Assembly (NCBI GenBank): GCA_964447925.1
Contig: CAYUUP010000093.1
Location: 1-5,818 of the forward strand
Length of the DNA: 5,818 nt
Source: CAYUUP01 sp964447925
GTDB lineage: Bacteria > Bacillota > Clostridia > Oscillospirales > Oscillospiraceae
Reading direction: 5' to 3'
Shown: one piece after another, positions 1-4,776 of the stretch
Numbering within the stretch: position 1 is the first letter of the stretch
Layout of the letters: each line of letters starts with the position of its first letter
Made by a program: the position numbers and the translations under genes
Notes under the pieces: model-generated
Seen by the model: the letters and a program-made list of their open reading frames with translations, nothing else
What the model was told of the DNA's origin: nothing
The model's database searches: none

Positions 1-157
1 TCAGCGCCATAAAGTGGCCGGCGGTCAGACTGTCTGCGGTGCAGTCAAAGCCGATATAGAAGGTGGCCTTGCCCGCGTTGATCATAGTTCGGATTTCTTC
101 CTCGTTGGTGACCTGGGCGATCAGGCCACGGGCCACAAGTTCCTCATACAACTCCAT
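1..157 (-). CDS. tyrS: Tyrosyl-tRNA synthetase, N-terminal fragment
   Basis: This encodes the first 52 residues of a class I tyrosyl-tRNA synthetase, the cytoplasmic enzyme that charges tRNA-Tyr with tyrosine using ATP; the rest lies beyond the window edge. The N-terminus reads MELYEELVARGLIAQVTNEE, then a segment with FYIGFDCTADSLTAGHFMAL near residues 33-52. In TyrS the GFD-TADSL-x-x-GH stretch forms part of the tyrosine/ATP pocket and carries the HIGH signature, here TAGH with the essential G-H kept. The ATG at 157-155 is preceded by AGGAG (170-166) at a good distance. It starts 12 nt after the permease stop, and that TAA overlaps the Shine-Dalgarno, so the two genes are probably co-transcribed. 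The upstream T-box has a Tyr specifier, which independently supports the identification. Identification is confident; only the domain present in the window can be judged. Confidence 0.93.
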   Translation of the reverse strand, partial: MELYEELVARGLIAQVTNEEEIRTMINAGKATFYIGFDCTADSLTAGHFMAL

Positions 158-169
158 AGTGTTTTCTCC

Positions 170-1075
170 TTAATAAAATAGTCTCGGGTCTTTGTCGACC
201 TCTGTATTGCTCTGCGTTGTCTGCCGCCGCTCCTTCAGAACGTTATAGCCTAGGATCGCGCCGATGACGATGCACGCCCCCAGCAGGGCCAGAGCGCCGA
301 TCTGCTCACCGTAAAATACCGCCACCAGCAGCGGATTCAGCACCGGTTCAATGCCGGAAATTAGGGATGCCGTCACTGCAGGAGTGGTTTTCAGGCCGGC
401 ACACATAAGGATATACGCCAATCCCACCTGAAAGGCCCCCAAAATTACAATGCCAGTCAGGGCCACAGCGGTAAAGCTGGTCTCCCTCACCAAAAAGGGC
501 AGCCCCAGCAGGACGCTGCAAACATCGCCCCAGAACACGGAGGAAATCGGATCCGCGCCTGGCAGATCGTTCAGCAAAAACACACCAGCATAGCTGATGC
601 CAGACACCAGGGCCAGCAAATTTCCCAGCATGCCGCCCATCTCCAGGCTGTCCAAAAAGAAGCACATAACACCCAACAGCACTGCGACGCAGGCAAATAT
701 GTCCAGCCGCTGGGGGTGCTTTTTCCAGAAAATCGCCGTCAGTATAATGACAAAAACCGGCGCCGTGAATTGCAGCACAATGGCGTTGGCCGCTGTGGTC
801 AGCTTGTTGGCCAGGCAGAACAGTACGTTCGTCCCGGAGACGCTGATCGACCCCAGCAGCACCCAACGGTTCAGCTTGGGCCTGTGGCGGGTCAGCAGCA
901 GATACCCGCCCACCACCAGTACCGCAATAATATTCCGCCCGCTGTTGATGGACATACCATTCCATGGGATCACCTTGATGCACAGCCCGCCAATGCTGTA
1001 CAGCACAGAGGCCAGAAATACGCACAGGATCCCTCTCCGCCGTGCAACATCCGCATTTTCCCATTTGAGTATAAT
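170..1075 (-). CDS. DMT/EamA-family permease, possibly for tyrosine or related compounds; start codon uncertain
   Basis: An integral membrane protein of about 300 residues with ten hydrophobic helices, at about 15-35, 46-62, 71-90, 97-117, 124-141, 149-168, 178-196, 201-226, 231-254 and 259-279. This is the two-times-five layout of the drug/metabolite transporter (EamA) superfamily. The family pattern TPAVTASLISGIEPVLNPLL near residues 231-250 is clear. A short polar tail follows. Family members export or import amino acids and other small metabolites; the substrate cannot be read from sequence. It is the first gene after a tyrosine T-box and precedes tyrS by 12 nt, so tyrosine or aromatic amino acid transport is a reasonable inference. 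Oddity: the open frame continues upstream through the T-box to a GTG at 1165, which cannot be the real start. Downstream of the terminator there is no in-frame ATG, GTG or TTG. I give the ATT at 1075, four bases after AGGGGGTG, as the tentative start. A one-base indel near an out-of-frame ATG at 1068 is the alternative. Confidence 0.85.
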   Translation of the reverse strand: MILKWENADVARRRGILCVFLASVLYSIGGLCIKVIPWNGMSINSGRNIIAVLVVGGYLLLTRHRPKLNRWVLLGSISVSGTNVLFCLANKLTTAANAIVLQFTAPVFVIILTAIFWKKHPQRLDIFACVAVLLGVMCFFLDSLEMGGMLGNLLALVSGISYAGVFLLNDLPGADPISSVFWGDVCSVLLGLPFLVRETSFTAVALTGIVILGAFQVGLAYILMCAGLKTTPAVTASLISGIEPVLNPLLVAVFYGEQIGALALLGACIVIGAILGYNVLKERRQTTQSNTEVDKDPRLFY

Positions 1076-1107
1076 AAAACACCCCCTGTTCCTATTGGAA
1101 CAGAGGG
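1071..1107 (-). terminator. Intrinsic terminator of the T-box leader
   Basis: On the minus strand CCCTCTGTTCC (1107-1097) pairs with GGAACAGGGGG (1092-1082) around the loop AATA, an 11-bp stem with one G-U. It is followed by TGTTTTATTAT. The 5' arm is the same CCCTCTG that pairs with the T-box core, so terminator and antiterminator are mutually exclusive. The 3' arm contains AGGGGGTG, which could serve as a Shine-Dalgarno for the permease only when the hairpin is open. Confidence 0.93.
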
Positions 1108-1350
1108 CGTGAACATACGCGGTACCACCTCTGGTTCGCCCCCCTCTCACGGGCAGGGGCCTCACGGAGTCCTATCAGACTCCCGCGCTGTATCGGGCGC
1201 ACCCGGCGTACGCCTACTGAGGCCGATTTCCGGCCTGTTGGGGCAGCTGCTCCAGGGTGTATTCACAAGACACCGATCAGTCCCTTTCACCGGCCGGAAC
1301 CTCTCTGGCGGTCAGGCTGTCCTGCTACTTCTCCCCATCATCGCATAAAC
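1071..1350 (-). ncRNA. Tyrosine T-box riboswitch leader (Tyr UAC specifier)
   Basis: A T-box leader of about 280 nt that senses uncharged tRNA-Tyr and controls read-through into the permease-tyrS operon. The T-box core AGAGGTGGTACCGCG lies at 1132-1118 and its downstream partner CGCCCTCTG follows at about 1111-1103, giving the antiterminator. In Stem I the strand GAGAAGTAGCAGG (near 1332-1320), AGAGAGG and GGTGAAAG match conserved T-box elements. The specifier loop reads GTGAATACACCCTGGAG: the codon UAC at 1261-1259 is tyrosine, followed by the expected purine. Perfect internal hairpins include GGAGTC/GACTCC (1183-1166) and GGCCG/CGGCC (about 1234-1220). When tRNA-Tyr is uncharged its acceptor end should pair with UGGU in the core and block the terminator. 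Both the motif and the gene order support the call. Confidence 0.95.
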
Positions 1351-1356
1351 AAGCGT

Positions 1357-1386
1357 ATTATATCTTATTGGCCGCCCTGATGTCAA
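1357..1386 (-). promoter_or_regulatory. Sigma-A promoter of the T-box/permease/tyrS operon
   Basis: TTGACA (1386-1381) and TATAAT (1362-1357) on the minus strand are both perfect consensus hexamers, with an 18-bp spacer. Transcription would start near 1350, just ahead of Stem I of the T-box. The strong promoter fits a unit controlled mainly by termination in its leader. Its -35 lies 30 bp from the -35 of the divergent ftsH promoter. Confidence 0.9.
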
Positions 1387-1415
1387 GTGTTTTACAGAAA
1401 ATTCATGTATCATTC

Positions 1416-1444
1416 TTGTATTTCACCATCAATTATGTTATATT
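1416..1444 (+). promoter_or_regulatory. Probable sigma-A promoter of ftsH with extended -10
   Basis: TTGTAT (1416-1421) and TATATT (1439-1444) are separated by 17 bp. A TG at 1436-1437 directly before the -10 forms an extended -10 (TGTTATATT), which compensates for the imperfect hexamers. Transcription would start near 1451, giving a leader of about 70 nt. No heat-shock operator such as CIRCE is visible nearby. Confidence 0.65.
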
Positions 1445-1458
1445 ATTAAAAACGATGT

Positions 1459-1505
1459 GAGGGCCACCCCTTTCCAAGACGCCGCAGCGCCCCTATACGG
1501 CCCTC
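1459..1505 (+). repeat. Inverted repeat in the ftsH 5' leader
   Basis: GAGGGCC (1459-1465) and GGCCCTC (1499-1505) are perfect 7-bp complements with a 33-nt loop. The 3' arm ends three bases before the ftsH Shine-Dalgarno. A folded leader could position or modulate ribosome access, but a 7-bp stem with a large loop may also be chance in GC-rich DNA. Confidence 0.4.
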
Positions 1506-1507
1506 TC

Positions 1508-1523
1508 CGGAGGTAACATCTTG
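1508..1523 (+). promoter_or_regulatory. Shine-Dalgarno and TTG start of ftsH
   Basis: CCGGAGGT (1507-1514) is followed after six bases by TTG (1521-1523). No ATG or GTG in this frame gives a better-placed start, and the translated N-terminus leads directly into the first membrane helix. The strong ribosome site decides for the non-ATG start. Confidence 0.85.
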
Positions 1524-3665
1524 AACCAACTAAACGACAAGAACAACCGAAATTCAGACAAAGGCGGGCCGTTTAATAAAAATAACCGAAACCGCAATCT
1601 TCTGGGACTTCTGAATATCATCCTGATCCCCTTAATCGCGGTGATTGCCCTGAACTACTTTCTGACCCGGTCAAGCGCGACTGCTTCGGTGGAAATCAAA
1701 TTCAGCGAACTGATTCAGCTGGTGAAGGATGACCAGGTGGAGGAGGTCAAGCTGGAGAGCGGCAAGTACACCCTGATCCTCACTGAGGAGGGGCAGGAGA
1801 AATGGCTGACAGAGTGGCTGGCCGATACCTATGGGGAAGACGCTCCCTCCATTGACGAGGTGGAAATGCCCACGCTTTACGCCGCCCCCCTAACTTACAC
1901 CGATTTTCTGCTGCTGCTGGATGAACACGGGGTGTCATATTACACCCCCTATGAGACTACCAACTACCTGATGGTAGTGGCCTCCTATGTGGTTCCCTAC
2001 TTGATTATCCTGGGCGTTATGCTGCTGTTCTTCCGTTTTATGATGAGCGGCAAGCTCGGTGGTGGCATCGGATCCCCCGGCAAATCCAATGCCAAGGTCT
2101 ATGTGGAGAAATCCACTGGCGTCACCTTCCGGGACGTGGCCGGTCAGGATGAGGCGAAGGAGAGCCTGGAAGAGATCATTGACTTTCTCCATAATCCCGG
2201 CAAATATACCGCCATCGGCGCAAAGCTGCCCAAGGGCGCCCTGCTGGTAGGCTCTCCTGGCACAGGCAAGACCCTGTTGGCCAAGGCGGTAGCAGGAGAG
2301 GCCAAGGTTCCATTTTTCTCCATTTCCGGATCCGATTTTGTGGAGATGTTTGTGGGCGTGGGTGCTTCCCGTGTTCGCGACCTCTTTAAGGAGGCCGCCA
2401 AGATGGCTCCCTGCATCATCTTCATTGATGAGATCGACACCATCGGAAAGAGCCGCGGCGATGGCCGTTTGGGCGGCAACGACGAGCGGGAGCAGACCCT
2501 GAACCAGCTGCTGGCTGAATTGGACGGTTTTGATCCCACCAAGGGCGTTATTGTCCTGGGGGCCACCAACCGGCCGGAGGTGCTGGATCCCGCTCTGCTG
2601 CGGCCCGGTCGCTTTGACCGCCGTATTACAGTTGATCGGCCCAACCTGGCTGGACGGCTGGCCACCCTCCAGGTACACACTCGGAATATTAAACTGACCG
2701 AGGACGTAGACCTGAAAAAAATCGCCCAGGCCACTGCGGGCTGCGTGGGCGCCGACCTGGCAAGCCTGGTCAACGAGGCCGCCCTTCGGGCCGTCCGTAT
2801 GGGGCGGAAGGCCGTCAACCAGAATGACTTATTGGTCTCCTTTGAGGTGGTTATTGCCGGCACCGAAAAGAAGGGTACTGTCCTTACCGAGAAGGAAAAG
2901 CGGCTTATTGCCTATCACGAGGTGGGACACGCCCTGGTAGCTGCTAAGCAGAAGGGTACCGAGCCGGTTTCCAAAATCACCATTGTGCCCCATACCCAGG
3001 GGGCGCTGGGCTACACCATGCAGCTGCCCGAGGAGGAAAAATTCCTCATGGACAGAGAGGAACTCCGCAGTGAGATCCGCACCCTGCTGGGCGGTCGGGC
3101 TGCCGAAATGGTGGTCTTTGATACCATGACCACCGGCGCCGCCAACGATATTGAGCGGGCCACCGATGTGGCCCGGAAGATGGTGTCCCTCTATGGCATG
3201 AATGATCGCTTCGGCGTCATGGGCCTTGCCACCGTCCAGTCCCGCTATCTGGATGGATCGCTGGGTAATACCTGCGCCGATGCCACCGCCGCCATTGTAG
3301 ATGAGGAAATTCAGCAGCTGCTGTCCGGCTGCCTGAACGAGGCGAAGCAGATCCTTCTGGACAACCGACAGGATCTGGACAATGTGGCGACCTATCTGCT
3401 CCAGAAGGAAACCATCACCGGCCAGGAGATGATGGCCATCCTGGAGGGCCGGGATCCATCCACCTGCGACAATTACGGCGCCACCGAGGATGAGCGCAAG
3501 GCCCGGCTGACAGGTGACATCGAGCCGCCCGCCCGCAGCATCCATATGATCAGTGTGCCGCCTAAAGGCCCGAAAGAGGATGCTGGGCCGGAGAACGACA
3601 GCAAGCCGGAGGATAGTTGCGAACCGGATGACGCGCCGGACACCACCTCCTCCCATGAGCCCTGA
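1521..3665 (+). CDS. ftsH: ATP-dependent zinc metalloprotease FtsH
   Basis: A membrane-anchored AAA+ protease of 714 residues that uses ATP to extract and degrade membrane proteins and some cytosolic regulators, acting as a hexamer facing the cytoplasm. Domain order: cytoplasmic N-tail (1-26), membrane helix about 27-48, extracytoplasmic domain about 50-147, second helix about 149-174, AAA module, then M41 peptidase. Visible motifs are Walker A GSPGTGKT (244-251), Walker B IIFIDEID (299-306), the pore loop FVGVG (277-281), the second region of homology with arginine fingers in LLRPGRFDRR (359-368), the zinc motif HEVGH (466-470) and the probable third zinc ligand D543 in AANDIERAT. Walker A has Ser where many FtsH have Pro, at a tolerated position. 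The last 50 residues are acidic and Pro-rich, probably a disordered tail. The start is TTG, chosen because GGAGGT lies six bases upstream. Length is somewhat above the common 600-700. It is transcribed alone, divergently from the tyrS operon. All catalytic residues are intact. Confidence 0.97.
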   Translation: MNQLNDKNNRNSDKGGPFNKNNRNRNLLGLLNIILIPLIAVIALNYFLTRSSATASVEIKFSELIQLVKDDQVEEVKLESGKYTLILTEEGQEKWLTEWLADTYGEDAPSIDEVEMPTLYAAPLTYTDFLLLLDEHGVSYYTPYETTNYLMVVASYVVPYLIILGVMLLFFRFMMSGKLGGGIGSPGKSNAKVYVEKSTGVTFRDVAGQDEAKESLEEIIDFLHNPGKYTAIGAKLPKGALLVGSPGTGKTLLAKAVAGEAKVPFFSISGSDFVEMFVGVGASRVRDLFKEAAKMAPCIIFIDEIDTIGKSRGDGRLGGNDEREQTLNQLLAELDGFDPTKGVIVLGATNRPEVLDPALLRPGRFDRRITVDRPNLAGRLATLQVHTRNIKLTEDVDLKKIAQATAGCVGADLASLVNEAALRAVRMGRKAVNQNDLLVSFEVVIAGTEKKGTVLTEKEKRLIAYHEVGHALVAAKQKGTEPVSKITIVPHTQGALGYTMQLPEEEKFLMDREELRSEIRTLLGGRAAEMVVFDTMTTGAANDIERATDVARKMVSLYGMNDRFGVMGLATVQSRYLDGSLGNTCADATAAIVDEEIQQLLSGCLNEAKQILLDNRQDLDNVATYLLQKETITGQEMMAILEGRDPSTCDNYGATEDERKARLTGDIEPPARSIHMISVPPKGPKEDAGPENDSKPEDSCEPDDAPDTTSSHEP

Positions 3666-3745
3666 GAATTTGAACGGCTGCTATGAGGAACCTGGCTTGC
3701 TTGCTGTGATGCGCACTCAGAAAATTGAGAATGCAGCAGGATCTA

Positions 3746-3794
3746 AGCAAAGAGTGGGGGCTGTTTCGTCAGGAAACAGCCCCCACTCTTTGCT
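3746..3794. terminator. Perfect 22-bp hairpin, probable bidirectional terminator
   Basis: The arm AGCAAAGAGTGGGGGCTGTTTC (3746-3767, given here only to mark the ends AGCAAAG and CTGTTTC) pairs without mismatch with 3773-3794 around the loop GTCAG. It sits 80 nt after the ftsH stop and 28 nt beyond the stop of the convergent remnant. The outer part of each arm is A-rich on one side and gives TCTTTGCT on the other in both orientations, so a GC-rich core stem followed by a modest U-rich tract exists on both strands. There is no long pure U tail, so termination efficiency is uncertain. No gene is visible in 3666-3822. Confidence 0.75.
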
Positions 3795-3822
3795 AAAATT
3801 ATCTTGTCCACAGGCCGGAAAA

Positions 3823-4436
3823 TCAATCCGCCTTCTTGATAATTCTGTTGGCTTCCTTCAGCGTGACCTTATAATAGTCGTGAATCAACTCCACACGGTT
3901 TTCAATTTCGTCCACGCAGAAGACACTGATACAGTTAGGACGGTCCCGGAGATAGTAGTCGGCGCACCGCCCCAGGAGGATACAATTATCCTGCTCTGCC
4001 AGCCGAAGGATCACCTTTTCCTGCACATTATCCAACGGCACTGTATCCTTGGTCAGGGAGGATACCAGCGAGCCATAGTTGCTCTTGTGTTGGGAATTCC
4101 CCAGCGTTTTCAGCTCCATATTCAGAGCGGCCAGGGCGTCTTCCTGGGCAGCGAATATATGATTGCGAACCGGGATCATACCTATTCCAGCCTGCTACTG
4201 GAGGATGTCCGGCAAGCAGGTATTGCTGGCCTGGAAAAAGAACGCCAACAGCGGGGCAGATCTCCTGTCAATCTCTTCCTCAACGAGACGCTGTACCGCG
4301 TCAACAATTCCCTTGTGAAGGTAAATACAGAAAAACGGTAAATGCGGCAGATTCCCCTTGCATCCCGCGCCAAAGGCCAGCAAGAAGAATTCGTAGGCGA
4401 ACAGACTCTTTTTTGTCTATTTTGCCGAATTGACAT
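3823..4436 (-). pseudogene. Decayed gene; distal part resembles cytidylate-kinase-like proteins
   Basis: One reading frame on the minus strand carries protein-like sequence across about 590 bases but is broken. The distal part (4179-3823) includes VQEKVILRLAEQDNCILLGRCADYYLRDRPN, seen here as EQDNCILLGRCADYYL. That matches the GRCADYxLRD segment of the cytidylate-kinase-like family (nucleotide-binding proteins of about 200 residues). Family members continue for some 40-50 residues after the KKAD motif; here TGA follows at once. The upstream part, around FAYEFFLLAFGAGCKGNL and GIVDAVQRLVEEEID, is in the same frame but separated by TAG (4197-4195), and I do not recognise it. The N-terminal P-loop of the kinase family is missing. 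At the 5' end a start with AAGGAGG (4445-4439, ATG 4436-4434) is in another frame; one extra A in the A6 run at 4414-4409 would join it. A frameshift, nonsense codon, missing P-loop and short end together indicate decay. The kinase assignment is moderate. Confidence 0.6.
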
Positions 4437-4458
4437 TTCCTCCTTCCGTTGGTATAAT
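4430..4458 (+). promoter_or_regulatory. Consensus sigma-A promoter of the leader ORF/metY unit
   Basis: TTGACA (4430-4435), a 17-bp spacer and TATAAT (4453-4458) give a perfect promoter, reinforced by an extended -10 TG at 4450-4451. The start is expected near 4465, leaving a leader of about 310 nt before metY. The -35 overlaps the start codon of the decayed minus-strand gene, so the two units are packed head to head. Confidence 0.92.
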
Positions 4459-4469
4459 ATCCACAATAC

Positions 4470-4494
4470 CTTATTAACCTACTATGTTAATAAG
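4470..4494. promoter_or_regulatory. 9-bp palindrome at the transcript start, candidate operator
   Basis: CTTATTAAC (4470-4478) and GTTAATAAG (4486-4494) are perfect inverted copies around CTACTAT. The site begins about five bases after the predicted start of transcription, a classic roadblock or repressor position. Being AT-rich in a GC-rich setting it stands out. A sulfur regulator, for example of the Rrf2/CymR type, is a guess from the downstream gene, not from a matched consensus. It could instead be an RNA stem that stabilises the 5' end. Confidence 0.6.
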
Positions 4495-4533
4495 CATATT
4501 GAGTTTTGCTATGGTAAGGAAGGAGTGCTGAAC

Positions 4534-4656
4534 ATGAGATGCCTGTTCCTCAATCTGCTGAGAAGTAATTTCCGCTGTGGGCGAATGCTGAACTCCCGGG
4601 CTGATGATATGGCCGGGCGTACTGCGGCGCCCTTGATGTCCTCCCCTTCGCGTTGA
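4534..4656 (+). CDS. 40-residue leader peptide ORF upstream of metY
   Basis: A small ORF with a good Shine-Dalgarno AAGGAG (4520-4525), eight bases before ATG, lying wholly inside the metY leader. The peptide begins MRCLFLNLLRSNFRCGRMLN and ends AAPLMSSPSR; it has no signal or membrane helix I would trust. Cys codons are the 3rd (TGC, 4540-4542) and the 15th (TGT, 4576-4578); Met codons occur at 18, 26 and 35. The same frame is open further upstream to 4342, but that part precedes the predicted transcription start. Codons 20-24 (4593-4603) form the 5' strand of a predicted antiterminator for the terminator at 4685-4721. Hence the likely role is regulatory: ribosome position on this ORF would decide whether transcription continues into metY. 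A functional small protein cannot be excluded. I do not recognise a named family. Confidence 0.65.
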   Translation: MRCLFLNLLRSNFRCGRMLNSRADDMAGRTAAPLMSSPSR

Positions 4657-4694
4657 GGGAATACGTCTCATATTTGCCATATCCAGTCCGGGAG
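4593..4694 (+). promoter_or_regulatory. Predicted antiterminator helix in the metY leader
   Basis: CTCCCGGGCTG (4593-4603) pairs with CAGTCCGGGAG (4684-4694) over 11 consecutive positions, ten Watson-Crick and one G-U. The 3' strand overlaps the entire 5' arm of the following terminator (4685-4692), so the two structures exclude each other. A smaller competing hairpin is CCCGG (4595-4599) with CCGGG (4613-4617), and another is GGGCG (4615-4619) with CGCCC (4628-4632). Confidence 0.6.
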
Positions 4695-4721
4695 CCAGCC
4701 TGTCTGTACCCCGGATTTTTT
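4685..4721 (+). terminator. Leader terminator (attenuator) before metY
   Basis: TCCGGG (4687-4692) pairs with CCCGGA (4710-4715), extendable by G-U and A-U at the base to eight pairs. The loop is 17 nt and six T residues follow (4716-4721). It lies 29 nt beyond the leader ORF stop and 55 nt before metY, an attenuator position. The stem is short but GC-rich and the U tract is clean. Confidence 0.72.
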
Positions 4722-4776
4722 GCGTTCGCAGCACCCCAAAAAGCAGCAAATAATAAAACAGAAAGAGGTATATACC

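Noticed and set aside
1076..1165. Upstream extension of the permease to a GTG at 1165
   Set aside because: This stretch encodes the T-box core and terminator stem; the translated residues are not part of any permease N-terminus and lack a ribosome site.
597..1348. Plus-strand open frames opposite the permease and T-box
   Set aside because: They are antisense to a gene with ten clear membrane helices and to the riboswitch, and no promoter or ribosome site supports them.
2059..2863. Alternative open frames on both strands inside ftsH
   Set aside because: They overlap the Walker, SRH and zinc-site coding region of an intact FtsH, have no ribosome sites and show no family motifs.
4342..4533. 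Longer version of the leader ORF starting at 4342
   Set aside because: The start precedes the consensus promoter at 4430-4458, so the transcript would not contain it; the ATG at 4534 has the good Shine-Dalgarno.
4601..4607. CTGATGA resembling the hammerhead ribozyme core
   Set aside because: No matching GAAA segment, stem II or cleavage site arrangement follows, so the seven bases are chance and part of the leader ORF.
4465..4776. SAM riboswitch upstream of metY
   Set aside because: The conserved S-box elements (the AGAGnnGGnGGGA start and the GGCAACC segment) are not found on either strand; the structure seen is an ORF plus terminator instead.
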